The translations under genes and the position numbers were made by a program. Source: Rhodococcus rhodochrous (GTDB lineage: Bacteria; Actinomycetota; Actinomycetes; Mycobacteriales; Mycobacteriaceae). From it: a stretch of 64,000 nt of DNA. Shown piece by piece: positions 1 through 8,736 of the stretch (positions are counted from its first letter, which is position 1; each line of letters starts with the position of its first letter). The stretch covers positions 2,170,001-2,234,000 of the forward strand of contig NZ_CP027557.1 of NCBI RefSeq assembly GCF_014854695.1, in the 5' to 3' direction. The notes under the pieces are model-generated. The model made no database searches. It was not told where the DNA came from and worked only from the letters and a program-made list of their open reading frames with translations.

Positions 1-365
1 GCGTGCTGGACCTGGCGAACACCCTCGTTCTCGTCGCCTCGCCTGCTGTCGATGCGGCGCGGAGTGCGGCTGCGACGCTCGACTGGCTGCAGGCGCACGG
101 TTACTCCGACCTGGTCGAACGCACGGTCGTGGTGATCAGTTCGCCGCGGCCGGGTGCGGCGAGCATCGACATGGACGCGCTGACCGCACATTTCCTCGCG
201 CGGTGCCGGGCGGTGAAGGTGCTGCCCTTCGACGAGCATCTCGCCGAGGGAGCCGAGATCGATCTCGAACGACTCCGCCCCGCGACCCGCACGGCGTTCG
301 TCGAACTCGCCGCGATGGTCGCCGACGACTTCCCCGCACTGTCGGGTCGACACGCGGGGCGTTAG
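1..365 (+). CDS. MinD/ParA-like ATPase, C-terminal fragment
   Basis: Only the last 120 or so codons are present; the frame is open to the left edge (first full codon at base 3), so the 5' end lies outside the window. The fragment is acidic and soluble. The pattern of a hydrophobic strand (NTLVLVASPAVDAARSA), a later V-V-V-I strand and the ending FDEHLAEGAEIDLERL resembles the C-terminal half of actinobacterial MinD/ParA-family proteins, in which a partner's fate is read from a P-loop that would be upstream here. The P-loop cannot be seen, so family assignment rests on the tail only. It converges on the M23 peptidase gene with 7 bases between the stops. Confidence 0.5.
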   Translation, partial: VLDLANTLVLVASPAVDAARSAAATLDWLQAHGYSDLVERTVVVISSPRPGAASIDMDALTAHFLARCRAVKVLPFDEHLAEGAEIDLERLRPATRTAFVELAAMVADDFPALSGRHAGR

Positions 366-372
366 CCGGGCG

Positions 373-876
373 TCATACCGGCAACAGGCGGATCACCGGG
401 CGCTCGACGAGGGGCAGCGGGTCGAGATAGTCGTCGCGGCCGCGACGCAGTCCCCAGTGCAGGCACGCGGGGGAGACGCAGCCCTCGTGACCGGCGACGA
501 CGGTGCCGATCGGATCGCCCCTCGTCACCCGGCGACCCGCGGCGACCGATGCCTCGACCGGCTCGTAGGTGGTGCGCAGCCCGCCCTCGTGATCGATGGA
601 GACCACGGGTTTTCCGGCCACGACACCGGCGAACGCAACGACGCCGTCACCGGCAGCCACGACGGTCTGCCCCACACGCGCGTCGAGGTCGACACCGCGG
701 TGACCGGGGAGCCAGTTCTGCTCGGGCGGGTCGAACTGCCGGCTCACGGACGGCCGGGGATCGAGCGGCCACACGAACCGTCCGGCGTCCGCCGATCCGG
801 TTCCCGGGACGGCGGCGAGCACGACGAGCGCGGCGATCACGACGGCGAACGTCCGGAGGGGCGCGGCGAGGACCAT
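373..876 (-). CDS. M23 (LytM-fold) peptidase-like secreted protein
   Basis: A 167-residue protein with an N-terminal hydrophobic segment (residues 8-30, ending near GTGSADA) that reads as a signal peptide, followed by one LytM/peptidase M23 domain. The zinc ligands H59 and D63 (GHRGVD) and H140 (CLHWG) are present. The position two residues before H140, where M23 enzymes have the catalytic histidine of the HxH motif, is C138. Catalysis is therefore doubtful, and the protein may bind peptidoglycan or act as an activator. ATG at 876 was chosen because it begins directly before the signal peptide; the frame stays open further upstream but reads as random arginine-rich sequence. The position next to rpsB matches the gene beside rpsB in mycobacteria. 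Confidence 0.82.
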   Translation of the reverse strand: MVLAAPLRTFAVVIAALVVLAAVPGTGSADAGRFVWPLDPRPSVSRQFDPPEQNWLPGHRGVDLDARVGQTVVAAGDGVVAFAGVVAGKPVVSIDHEGGLRTTYEPVEASVAAGRRVTRGDPIGTVVAGHEGCVSPACLHWGLRRGRDDYLDPLPLVERPVIRLLPV

Positions 877-1183
877 GCTCTTCAGCCTCGTGAATCGGAG
901 TCCCTGCGCACCAGGGGGCGACGCGATCTGTGGACAGCCCCGGATCCGTCCACAGGTCCGGTGACTCCCGGTTAGGGATCCGCGCCTGCTCCGCGTACAC
1001 TTGTCGGGCGGTCTGTATACGCAGATCGACTTCGCGCGTCCGCGCATCGATGCCGACCCGTTTCTCCGGGCCGCATCGGAAATGGCCGTCGGCCGGTCCC
1101 GCAAGGGTTCGACGGGCATGTGGACGCCAGGGCGGGGATCGGAAGATCCACCGCGGAAACCGACACGAAAGAGAGAAACAGGC
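877..1183. promoter_or_regulatory. Divergent intergenic region upstream of rpsB
   Basis: These 307 bases lie between the start of the M23 gene and rpsB. They hold an inverted pair of 8-mers, CTGTGGAC at 928-935 and GTCCACAG at 948-955, and a -10-like TACACT at 996-1001 that could serve rpsB with a leader of roughly 175 bases. No open frame with a plausible start and ribosome binding site was seen. The rpsB leader could carry ribosomal-protein autoregulation, but no known fold was recognised. Confidence 0.4.
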
Positions 1184-2026
1184 ATGCCTGTTGTGACTAT
1201 GCGGCAGCTGCTCGACAGCGGCGCCCACTTCGGACACCAGACCCGTCGCTGGAACCCGAAGATGAAGCGGTTCATCTTCACCGACCGCAACGGCATCTAC
1301 ATCATCGACCTGCAGCAGACCCTGACGTACATCGACAAGGCGTACGAGTTCGTCAAGGAGACCGTCGCTCACGGTGGAACCGTGCTGTTCGTCGGCACCA
1401 AGAAGCAGGCGCAGGAATCCATCGCCGAAGAGGCCACCCGCGTGGGCATGCCCTACGTGAACCAGCGCTGGCTCGGCGGCATGCTCACCAACTTCTCGAC
1501 CGTCCACAAGCGCCTGCAGCGCCTGAAGGAGCTCGAGTCGATGGAGCAGACCGGTGGCTTCGAGGGACGCACCAAGAAGGAAATCCTCATGCTCACGCGT
1601 GAGAAGAACAAGCTGGAGCGCACCCTCGGCGGCATCCGCGACATGGCGAAGGTTCCGTCGGCGATCTGGGTCGTCGACACCAACAAGGAGCACATCGCCG
1701 TCGGTGAGGCCCGCAAGCTGAACATCCCGGTCATCGCGATCCTCGACACCAACTGCGATCCGGACCTCGTCGACTACCCGATCCCGGGTAACGACGACGC
1801 GATCCGTTCCGCGGCGCTGCTGACCAAGGTCGTCGCTTCCGCCGTCGCCGAGGGCCTGCAGGCCCGCGCCGGCAAGAGCAGCGACGCCGAGGCCAAGCCC
1901 GAGGCCGGCGCCGAGCCTCTCGCCGAGTGGGAGCAGGAGCTGCTCGCGCAGGCCACCCCTGCCGCCGACGCCGAGGCGCCCGCAGCGGACGCAGCCCCCG
2001 CAGCAGACGCGGCCCCCGAGGCCTGA
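1184..2026 (+). CDS. rpsB: 30S ribosomal protein S2
   Basis: A 280-residue S2 protein of the small ribosomal subunit. It starts [19 protein letters not shown] and contains the family signatures [21 protein letters not shown] and [20 protein letters not shown]. The last 45 residues form an alanine/glutamate-rich tail, as is common in actinobacterial S2. ATG 1184 is preceded by the purine run GAAAGAGAGAAA; the frame extends further upstream, but only this start gives the family N-terminus. It is followed by tsf, the usual rpsB-tsf arrangement, with a strong hairpin between them. Confidence 0.98.
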   Translation: MPVVTMRQLLDSGAHFGHQTRRWNPKMKRFIFTDRNGIYIIDLQQTLTYIDKAYEFVKETVAHGGTVLFVGTKKQAQESIAEEATRVGMPYVNQRWLGGMLTNFSTVHKRLQRLKELESMEQTGGFEGRTKKEILMLTREKNKLERTLGGIRDMAKVPSAIWVVDTNKEHIAVGEARKLNIPVIAILDTNCDPDLVDYPIPGNDDAIRSAALLTKVVASAVAEGLQARAGKSSDAEAKPEAGAEPLAEWEQELLAQATPAADAEAPAADAAPAADAAPEA

Positions 2027-2036
2027 TTCGTTGCCC

Positions 2037-2074
2037 GGCCCCGACCTTCCGATCGAGAGATCCTGGTCGGGGCC
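2037..2074 (+). terminator. Hairpin between rpsB and tsf
   Basis: A perfect 10-bp inverted repeat, GGCCCCGACC at 2037-2046 and GGTCGGGGCC at 2065-2074, with an 18-base loop that itself contains a GATC pair. There is no T-run, as is usual for high-GC actinobacterial terminators. It could attenuate read-through and set the S2:EF-Ts ratio. Confidence 0.6.
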
Positions 2075-2156
2075 GTCGCATCGCGGCCCGAGCTCATCCG
2101 CGCGATAGGGCCGCCCCCAGAGACTTTTCCACCACAGACACAGGAGGCTCGCTTCC

Positions 2157-2981
2157 ATGGCGAACTACACCGCCGCCGACGTCAAGCGTCTCCGTGAGCT
2201 CACCGGCTCCGGAATGCTGGACTGCAAGAACGCTCTCGCCGACAACGACGGCGACTTCGACAAGGCCGTCGAGCAGCTGCGCATCAAGGGTGCCAAGGAC
2301 GTGGGCAAGCGCGCCGAGCGCTCCACGGCCGAGGGCCTCGTCGTCGCCAAGGACGGCGTTCTCGTCGAGCTGAACTCCGAGACCGACTTCGTCGCCAAGA
2401 ACGACGAGTTCCAGGCTCTCGCCGACAAGGTCGTCACCGCTGCCGCACAGGCCCGCGCGAACGACGTCGAGGCGCTCAAGGCCGTCGAGGCCGACGGCAA
2501 GACCGTCGACGCCCTCGTCCAGGAGCTGTCCGCGAAGATCGGCGAGAAGCTCGAGCTGCGTCGCGTTGCCGCATTCGACGGTCAGACCGCCGTCTACCTG
2601 CACAAGCGTGCTTCCGACCTACCGCCGTCCGTCGGCGTGCTCGTCGAGTACACCGGTGAGGGCGATGCTGCTGCCGAGGCCGCTCGCGCTGCCGCGATGC
2701 AGATCGCCGCTCTGAAGGCCAAGTACGTCACCCGTGACGAGGTTCCCGAGGACATCGTCGCCAACGAGCGTCGTATCGCCGAGGAGACCGCCAAGGCCGA
2801 GGGCAAGCCGGAGCAGGCTCTGCCGAAGATCGTCGAAGGCCGCGTCAACGGCTACTTCAAGGACGTCGTCCTGCTCGAGCAGGCGTCCGTGACGGACTCG
2901 AAGAAGACCGTCAAGGCGATCCTCGACGAGGCCGGCGCGAACGTCGTCCGCTTCGTGCGTTTCGAGGTCGGCGCCAGCTAG
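2157..2981 (+). CDS. tsf: Elongation factor Ts
   Basis: A 274-residue nucleotide exchange factor for EF-Tu. The N-terminal UBA-like segment ([24 protein letters not shown]) and the core signature [15 protein letters not shown] (about residues 75-90) are intact, and the length is normal for the family. ATG 2157 has a consensus AGGAGG at 2142-2147. The gene lies downstream of rpsB and is followed by a terminator hairpin. Confidence 0.98.
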   Translation: MANYTAADVKRLRELTGSGMLDCKNALADNDGDFDKAVEQLRIKGAKDVGKRAERSTAEGLVVAKDGVLVELNSETDFVAKNDEFQALADKVVTAAAQARANDVEALKAVEADGKTVDALVQELSAKIGEKLELRRVAAFDGQTAVYLHKRASDLPPSVGVLVEYTGEGDAAAEAARAAAMQIAALKAKYVTRDEVPEDIVANERRIAEETAKAEGKPEQALPKIVEGRVNGYFKDVVLLEQASVTDSKKTVKAILDEAGANVVRFVRFEVGAS

Positions 2982-2995
2982 TTCTTCCACTCCAC

Positions 2996-3025
2996 GACCC
3001 CGTCGGTGCTGCTACCGGCGGGGTC
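2996..3025 (+). terminator. Terminator after tsf
   Basis: The arms GACCCCG (2996-3002) and CGGGGTC (3019-3025), extended inward by TCGGT/ACCGG with one G-T pair, form a 12-bp stem with a 6-base loop, 15 bases after the tsf stop. Confidence 0.7.
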
Positions 3026-3178
3026 GAGGTGTGTCGGGCCACGCCGCCTCGGGGCACGGAGGCGCTCGCGCGTGCTGCGCGGTGACAGGTGTGGCGTGTC
3101 TATCCGCCCGATCTCGGTTCCCTCGAGCGGATGAGGCAGGATGATAAGGGCCGATTCATGCGCAACCAGAGGAGAGTC

Positions 3179-3907
3179 ATGTCCGACCACGCCCACGATC
3201 GGCCCGGATTCCGCCGGGTACTGCTCAAGCTCGGCGGCGAGATGTTCGGCGGCGGCAAGGTCGGACTCGATCCGGACGTGGTGACGACGGTGGCCCAGCA
3301 GATCGCGGAGGTCGTGCGCGGTGGCGCCGAGGTCGCCGTCGTGATCGGTGGCGGCAACTTCTTCCGCGGCGCCGAACTCCAGCAGCGCGGTCTCGAACGC
3401 GCGCGGTCCGATTACATGGGCATGCTCGGCACGGTCATGAACTCCCTTGCGCTGCAGGACTTCCTGGAGAAGGAAGGCATCGACACCCGCGTGCAGACCG
3501 CCATCACGATGGGGCAGGTCGCCGAGCCCTACCTGCCGCTGCGTGCGCGCCGCCACCTCGAGAAGGGGCGTGTGGTCATCTTCGGTGCCGGCATGGGCAT
3601 GCCGTACTTCTCCACCGACACCACCGCCGCGCAGCGCGCCCTCGAGATCGGCGCCGAGGTCGTCCTCATGGCGAAGGCCGTGGACGGCGTCTACTCCGAC
3701 GACCCCCGCACGAACCCGGCTGCGGTGCTGTTCGAGGAGATCACCCATCGCGAGGTCATCGAGCAGGGCCTCAAGGTCGCCGACGCGACCGCCTTCAGCC
3801 TGTGCATGGACAACGCCATGCCGATCATGGTCTTCAATCTGCTGACCAAGGGCAATATCGCCCGAGCCATCGCCGGTGAGAAGATCGGAACACTCGTACG
3901 GTCATGA
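3179..3907 (+). CDS. pyrH: UMP kinase
   Basis: A 242-residue hexameric bacterial UMP kinase of the amino-acid-kinase fold, which makes UDP from UMP for pyrimidine and cell-wall precursor supply. Visible signatures are [34 protein letters not shown], the substrate loop [15 protein letters not shown] and [15 protein letters not shown] 3179 was chosen because a GAGGAGA ribosome binding site ends about 5 bases upstream; the frame is open 90 bases further back without family similarity. frr follows 28 bases later, a conserved pairing. Confidence 0.97.
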   Translation: MSDHAHDRPGFRRVLLKLGGEMFGGGKVGLDPDVVTTVAQQIAEVVRGGAEVAVVIGGGNFFRGAELQQRGLERARSDYMGMLGTVMNSLALQDFLEKEGIDTRVQTAITMGQVAEPYLPLRARRHLEKGRVVIFGAGMGMPYFSTDTTAAQRALEIGAEVVLMAKAVDGVYSDDPRTNPAAVLFEEITHREVIEQGLKVADATAFSLCMDNAMPIMVFNLLTKGNIARAIAGEKIGTLVRS

Positions 3908-3935
3908 ACGGACAACGGAACATGGAGGAACTGCC

Positions 3936-4493
3936 GTGATCGATGAAGCCCTCTTCGAAGCAGAAGAGAAGATGGAGAAGGCCGTCACGGTGGCCCGGGA
4001 CGATCTGGGTGGCATCCGGACCGGTCGCGCGAACCCGGGCATGTTCAACCGCATCGTCGTCGACTACTACGGGGCTCCCACGCCGATCACGCAGATCGCC
4101 AGCATCAATGTTCCCGAGGCGCGCATGGTCATCGTCAAGCCGTACGAGGCCTCGCAGCTGAACGCGATCGAGACCGCGATCCGCAACTCCGATCTCGGTG
4201 TCAACCCCACCAATGACGGCAACATCATCCGCATCTCGGTCCCGCAGCTCACCGAGGAACGTCGCCGCGAACTCGTCAAGCAGGCCAAGGCCAAGGGTGA
4301 GGACGCCAAGGTCGCCGTGCGCAACGTCCGCCGCAAGGCGATGGAGGAACTCGGACGTATCCAGAAGGACGGCGAGGCCGGCGAGGACGACGTGAACCGC
4401 GCCGAGAAGGAACTCGACAAGACGACCGCCAAGTACGTCGGTCAGATCGACGAGTTGATCAAGCACAAGGAAGCCGAACTGATGGAGGTCTGA
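3936..4493 (+). CDS. frr: Ribosome recycling factor
   Basis: A 185-residue protein, exactly the usual family length. It begins with GTG (read [17 protein letters not shown]) behind GGAGGA at 3924-3929. The RRF signature [19 protein letters not shown] and the conserved RRKAMEEL helix are present. With EF-G it splits post-termination ribosomes. It is co-transcribed with pyrH, and cdsA starts 2 bases after its stop. Confidence 0.97.
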   Translation: MIDEALFEAEEKMEKAVTVARDDLGGIRTGRANPGMFNRIVVDYYGAPTPITQIASINVPEARMVIVKPYEASQLNAIETAIRNSDLGVNPTNDGNIIRISVPQLTEERRRELVKQAKAKGEDAKVAVRNVRRKAMEELGRIQKDGEAGEDDVNRAEKELDKTTAKYVGQIDELIKHKEAELMEV

Positions 4494-4495
4494 CA

Positions 4496-5434
4496 GTGGG
4501 TCGAGCCGACGGGTCCTCCGACCCGCAGCTTCCACTCGGTGCCGGAGCCGACTCCGGTGCCACCCCTGCAGACCCGGCACCGGCCCCCGACCCCGCGTCG
4601 GAGCCGGTGAAGAAACCCTCACGGGCGGGACGCGACCTGCCGGCCGCTTTCGCGGTCGGCGGTGGTCTGGGCGCGCTCGTCATCGGGATCCTGCTGTTCG
4701 CCCCGAAGGCGTGGCTCGCCGTCGTCGCGATCGCCATCGGCATCGCGACCTGGGAGGTCACCAAGCGTCTGCGCGAGGCGGACGTGCTCGTCCCCAGACT
4801 GCCGTTGCTGGCCGGTGGTCAGGCGATGATCTGGCTCGGGTGGCCGTACGGCACGACGGGTGTGCTCGGTGCGTTCGCAGGCACGGTCGTCGTGACGATG
4901 TTGTGGCGCCTGTTCGACCACGGTCTCGTCGCGCAACCGCGCAACTACCTGCGCGACACCGCGGTCGCGGTCTTCGTCGCGGCCTGGTTGCCGTTGCTGG
5001 CGTCGTTCGCGACCCTCATGGTCCTCGAGGATCAAGGCGCCCAGCGCGTGTTCTGCCTGATGCTCGTGTGTGTCGCGTCGGACATCGGCGGCTACGCCTC
5101 GGGTGTCCTGTTCGGCAAGCACCCGATGGTCCCGGCGATCAGCCCGAAGAAGTCGTGGGAAGGTTTCGCCGGGTCGTTGGTGGCCTGCATCGCGGTCGGT
5201 GTCCTCACCGTCGTCTTCCTGCTCGACGGCCCGTGGTGGGCCGGTCTGCTGCTCGGCGCCGTGCTCGTGGTGACGGCGACGGCCGGCGATCTCATCGAGT
5301 CGCAGGTCAAGCGGGATCTCGGCATCAAGGACATGGGCACCCTGCTGCCCGGCCACGGCGGCATCATGGACCGGCTCGACTCGATCCTGCCATCGGCCTT
5401 CGTCACCTGGCTGATCCTCACGGCCTTCGTGTAG
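4496..5434 (+). CDS. cdsA: Phosphatidate cytidylyltransferase
   Basis: A 312-residue membrane enzyme that converts phosphatidate and CTP to CDP-diacylglycerol, the branch point for phosphatidylinositol, phosphatidylglycerol and cardiolipin. The first 45 residues are a Pro/Ala-rich cytoplasmic tail. About eight membrane segments follow. The CdsA signature near the C-terminus is intact (SQVKRDLGIKDMGTLLPGHG then MDRLDS), as is SPKKSWEGFAGS. The GTG start lies 2 bases after the frr stop, with GAGGT inside the frr end as ribosome binding site. Confidence 0.95.
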   Translation: MGRADGSSDPQLPLGAGADSGATPADPAPAPDPASEPVKKPSRAGRDLPAAFAVGGGLGALVIGILLFAPKAWLAVVAIAIGIATWEVTKRLREADVLVPRLPLLAGGQAMIWLGWPYGTTGVLGAFAGTVVVTMLWRLFDHGLVAQPRNYLRDTAVAVFVAAWLPLLASFATLMVLEDQGAQRVFCLMLVCVASDIGGYASGVLFGKHPMVPAISPKKSWEGFAGSLVACIAVGVLTVVFLLDGPWWAGLLLGAVLVVTATAGDLIESQVKRDLGIKDMGTLLPGHGGIMDRLDSILPSAFVTWLILTAFV

Positions 5435-5486
5435 TCGCCCGATGGTGCGTTCGTCGAAGCTTCGTGCGCCGAAGTCGGGGAGTGGT

Positions 5487-6185
5487 GTGATCGCCAGCCC
5501 CAACATCTGGCACTGGCCCGAGGTGTACGAGGAGGAGAACCGCGCGCAGGATCCCCGCGGCGCCGTGTACGCGGCGCTGCGGGAGGCCGCGGACTGGACC
5601 GGCCGCGACGTCGTCGACATCGGGTGCGGTTCGGGTTTCCACCTTCCGATGTTCGCGGCCGACGCACGCACGGTGACCGGGATCGAACCGCACCCGCCGC
5701 TGGTCGCCGCGGCCCGCATCCGCGTGGACGGTCTTCCGTCGGTCACCGTGACGGAAGGCTCCGCGGCTCAAATGCCGCTTCCCGACGCTTCGGTCGATCT
5801 CGTCCACGCCCGCACCGCCTACTTCTTCGGCCCGGGGTGCGGCGCCGGAATCCTCGAGGCGATGCGTGTGCTGCGTCCGGGCGGCGCGCTCGCCGTCGTC
5901 GATCTCGACGCCACCGCCCATCCCTACGGCGACTGGATGCGCGACGACCTGCCGCACTACGACCCGGCCGCGGTCGAGGCGTTCTTCGCGGCGCAGGGAT
6001 TCGATCTGCGCCGCATCGACACGCTGTGGAAGTTTCCGGACCGCGCGACCCTCGAGCGGGTGCTCGGCATCGAATTCGCACCACGCGTCGCGACCCGGGC
6101 GATCCGGGAGACACCCGGCACGACGCTCACCGTCCGCTACCGGCTGCACGTGCGCCGCAGACCCCTCGGCCTGGAACTGAACTGA
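5487..6185 (+). CDS. Class I SAM-dependent methyltransferase
   Basis: A protein of about 232 residues with a Rossmann-like SAM site: motif I is VVDIGCGSGFHLPMFA, the acidic motif II is VTGIEPHPPLV, and the post-I region SAAQMPLPDASVDLVHART matches methyltransferase family 11. The substrate is unknown. GTG 5487 was preferred because GGGGAG lies just upstream; an ATG at 5442 in the same frame has no ribosome binding site but would add 15 residues. It follows cdsA closely and is probably in the same transcript. Confidence 0.85.
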   Translation: MIASPNIWHWPEVYEEENRAQDPRGAVYAALREAADWTGRDVVDIGCGSGFHLPMFAADARTVTGIEPHPPLVAAARIRVDGLPSVTVTEGSAAQMPLPDASVDLVHARTAYFFGPGCGAGILEAMRVLRPGGALAVVDLDATAHPYGDWMRDDLPHYDPAAVEAFFAAQGFDLRRIDTLWKFPDRATLERVLGIEFAPRVATRAIRETPGTTLTVRYRLHVRRRPLGLELN

Positions 6186-6191
6186 GAGCGG

Positions 6192-7031
6192 TCAGCGCGA
6201 CCGGCCGATACCGAACATCCGCGCCAGCTCGCTGATCTTCTTCGCCTTCGCGAGGTTCGGCAGGTCGCTGCCGTCGCGGACGTTGCGCCCGTCCTCACCG
6301 AGCTTGTCGATGATGCCTTCCGCCCAGTCCACGTCCGTGCTGTTCGGGCTCAGAGCCACGTTCGCGTACGACGCGCGTTCGCCGGTCATGCACAATTTGC
6401 CGGTCATCCCCATCGAGCGGGTCAGCTCGGCCTCACGTTCGAGGACCTCGGGGTCGTCGCTGAGTGTGGGTCCGTCGATGGGTCCCGGAAGGCGCGCGGC
6501 GCGGCTCGTGATGACCAACCTCGACCGCGCGTACGCCATCGCCATCGGGCTGTCGCTCATGCCGGTGTCGCGCCGGAAGTCGCCGCTGCCGAAGACCAGG
6601 CGGAAGGTGCCCTCCGCACGGGCGATCTCGGGAGCCGCCTCGAGACCCATCGCCGACTCGATCAACACGAGGATGCGCGTGCCCTCCGGCAGCAGATCTG
6701 CGGTGGCCTCGACCTGGTGACCACTCTCCGCCTTCGCGAGCATGACGCCCTGCAGGCCCGGGAGCCCGGCGAGCGCGGCGAGATCGTCGGCCCAGAACGA
6801 CGTGGTGGCGTCGTTGACCCGCACCCAGGCCTTCCCACCCTCGCGCAGCCACGCCTCGGTGCCCTCGCGAGCAGCGGGTTTGGCCGCGGCGGGTACGGCG
6901 TCCTCGAGGTCGAGCACCACCGCATCCGCCGGCGAGTCGACGGCGGCGTCGAAGAGATCGGGGGAGCGGCCCGGAACGAGCAACCACGAGCGTGCGACTT
7001 CGGGAGCGACGAGACCGGTCATGATGTCCAT
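6192..7031 (-). CDS. CitE-like HpcH/HpaI aldolase/lyase family protein
   Basis: A 279-residue TIM-barrel protein of the citrate lyase beta-subunit family. Typical features are the N-terminal RSWLLVPGRSPDLFD, the metal and acyl-CoA region DAVVLDLEDAVP, KAWVRVND, the acidic ILVLIESAMGLEA, and FGSGDFRRDTG. Stand-alone CitE proteins of this type act on CoA thioesters such as citramalyl- or malyl-CoA rather than citrate, and no citrate lyase alpha or gamma subunits are nearby. The start could be ATG 7031 or ATG 7022. It converges on the methyltransferase gene with 6 bases between the stops. Confidence 0.85.
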   Translation of the reverse strand: MDIMTGLVAPEVARSWLLVPGRSPDLFDAAVDSPADAVVLDLEDAVPAAAKPAAREGTEAWLREGGKAWVRVNDATTSFWADDLAALAGLPGLQGVMLAKAESGHQVEATADLLPEGTRILVLIESAMGLEAAPEIARAEGTFRLVFGSGDFRRDTGMSDSPMAMAYARSRLVITSRAARLPGPIDGPTLSDDPEVLEREAELTRSMGMTGKLCMTGERASYANVALSPNSTDVDWAEGIIDKLGEDGRNVRDGSDLPNLAKAKKISELARMFGIGRSR

Positions 7032-7153
7032 GCTCCCGTATTCCCCCTCCGCGCCCGGGCGACTCGGCGTGAGGGAGACCGACCGGTGACACCGGCCCGG
7101 GAATGGGGGCGAGTATCACAGCAACGCCCGGACCCATCCGTCCCGGATCATGG

Positions 7154-7159
7154 GACAAT
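7154..7159 (+). promoter_or_regulatory. -10 box, possibly leaderless rlmN start
   Basis: GACAAT lies 8 bases before ATG 7168, and no good Shine-Dalgarno sequence is present. Transcription would then begin at or next to the start codon. Confidence 0.35.
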
Positions 7160-7167
7160 AGGTGATT

Positions 7168-8277
7168 ATGGCTTCTTCCCTGCCCCTGGTCTTCGATGCA
7201 CCCAAGCGTGGTCTTCCGCCGCGCCATCTCGCCGACCTCGACGCAGATCAGCGTCGTGATGCGGTGCGCGAACTGGGGCTTCCGGCCTTCCGCGCCGACC
7301 AGCTCGCCCGCCAGTACTACGGGCGGCTCGAGGCGGATCCGGCGAAGATGACCGATCTGCCCGCCGCCGTCCGCGACAAGGTGGGGGAAGCGTTGTTCCC
7401 GCCTCTGCTCAGCGCGGTTCGGCACATCGCGTGCGACGGAGGCGAGACCCGCAAGACCCTGTGGCGCGCCCACGACGGCACCCTGCTCGAGAGCGTCCTC
7501 ATGCGCTATCCCGACCGCGCCACGCTGTGCATCTCCAGCCAGGCCGGATGCGGCATGGCATGCCCGTTCTGCGCGACCGGCCAGGGTGGTCTCGACCGCA
7601 ACCTGTCCACGGCCGAGATCGTCGACCAGGTGCGCGCGGCCGCCGCTGCCCTGCGCGACGGCGACGTCGCCGGCGGACCAGGACGGCTGTCGAACGTCGT
7701 GTTCATGGGCATGGGCGAGCCGCTCGCGAACTACAAGCGCGTGGTCGCGGCGGTGCGGCGCATCACCTCACCTGCGCCCGAAGGCCTCGGTCTGTCGCAG
7801 CGTTCGGTCACCGTCTCCACGGTGGGACTCGCACCGGCCATCCGCCGCCTCGCCGACGAAGGGCTCAGCGTCACCCTCGCGGTGTCGCTGCACACCCCGG
7901 ACGACGAACTGCGCGACACCCTCGTCCCGGTCAACAACCGGTGGTCGGTCGCCGAGGTCCTCGAGGCGGCGCGGTACTACGCCGACAAGACCGGCCGGCG
8001 CGTCTCGATCGAGTACGCCCTCATCCGCGACGTCAACGACCAGCCGTGGCGCGCCGACATGCTCGGCAAGAAGCTTCACAAGGCTCTCGGGTCGCTCGTG
8101 CACGTGAACCTCATCCCGCTCAACCCCACCCCGGGCAGCGAGTGGGACGCCAGCCCGAAGGACGTCGAGCGCGAGTTCGTGCGGCGCGTGCAGGCCCAGG
8201 GCGTGTCGTGCACCGTCCGCGACACCCGCGGCCAGGAGATTGCCGCAGCGTGCGGTCAGCTCGCCGCGGAAGGCTGA
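7168..8277 (+). CDS. rlmN: Dual-specificity rRNA/tRNA C2-adenosine methyltransferase RlmN
   Basis: A 369-residue radical-SAM enzyme that methylates A2503 of 23S rRNA and A37 of some tRNAs. The CxxxCxxC cluster motif is C128-C132-C135 ([13 protein letters not shown]). Also present are [35 protein letters not shown] and the C-terminal SCTVRDTRG, whose cysteine carries the methyl intermediate. ATG 7168 gives the family N-terminus; a GTG two codons earlier (7162) is possible. It ends at a very strong bidirectional terminator. Confidence 0.96.
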   Translation: MASSLPLVFDAPKRGLPPRHLADLDADQRRDAVRELGLPAFRADQLARQYYGRLEADPAKMTDLPAAVRDKVGEALFPPLLSAVRHIACDGGETRKTLWRAHDGTLLESVLMRYPDRATLCISSQAGCGMACPFCATGQGGLDRNLSTAEIVDQVRAAAAALRDGDVAGGPGRLSNVVFMGMGEPLANYKRVVAAVRRITSPAPEGLGLSQRSVTVSTVGLAPAIRRLADEGLSVTLAVSLHTPDDELRDTLVPVNNRWSVAEVLEAARYYADKTGRRVSIEYALIRDVNDQPWRADMLGKKLHKALGSLVHVNLIPLNPTPGSEWDASPKDVEREFVRRVQAQGVSCTVRDTRGQEIAAACGQLAAEG

Positions 8278-8288
8278 GCCGACAGACA

Positions 8289-8328
8289 CGAAAGGGCCCG
8301 TCCGGAGAATTCCGGACGGGCCCTTTCG
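8289..8328. terminator. Bidirectional terminator between rlmN and the DUF2631 gene
   Basis: A perfect 18-bp stem (8289-8306 with 8311-8328) with the 4-base loop GAAT. The stem runs through AAAGGGCCCG and ends in CCCTTTCG, giving short A and T tracts on either side. It serves both converging genes. Confidence 0.9.
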
Positions 8329-8336
8329 TCGATGGA

Positions 8337-8585
8337 CTAGCGCAACCGGCGGCGACGCACCGCATCGCGCGCGACGATGAACACCAGCAGAGCCGCCGAA
8401 CCGATGAGGTAGAGGCTCTCGACATGGCCTTCGTGATTGCCGATCAGCATCAGCAGCAGGAACGCCGCCACGATCAGAGCCATCACGCGGAAGAACTTGG
8501 GGGCTTCCCCGCTCCAACCCCACTCGGCGGACGGCACTTCCGCCGCCACATCACCACGAGTGGACTGCAACTCGGTACCGGCCAC
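8337..8585 (-). CDS. Small DUF2631-type membrane protein
   Basis: An 82-residue protein with a polar N-terminus (residues 1-30, containing [12 protein letters not shown]) and two membrane segments (about 34-49 and 56-72), ending in a positively charged [10 protein letters not shown] tail. Size, the WGWSGEAP motif and the position next to dxr match the actinobacterial DUF2631 family, whose function is unknown. ATG 8585 is preceded on its strand by GAGGAAACC, a good ribosome binding site. Confidence 0.75.
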   Translation of the reverse strand: MAGTELQSTRGDVAAEVPSAEWGWSGEAPKFFRVMALIVAAFLLLMLIGNHEGHVESLYLIGSAALLVFIVARDAVRRRRLR

Positions 8586-8724
8586 GGTTTCCTCCTGCTC
8601 ACCAGATGCTGCTGTTGCTGCTTATCGTGACATACGACCCCGCGTCGTACGAAGCGGGGCATGCATGTGGCGCCTGTCGAGAGGTGGAGACCGGGCGGTT
8701 CAGGAACCGTTCAGGTGCGTGGGG

Positions 8725-8730
8725 AACAAT
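8725..8730 (+). promoter_or_regulatory. -10 box for leaderless dxr
   Basis: AACAAT ends 6 bases before GTG 8737. Purine-rich sequence is absent in between, so the message probably starts at the GTG. Confidence 0.4.
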
Positions 8731-8736
8731 GCTCGC

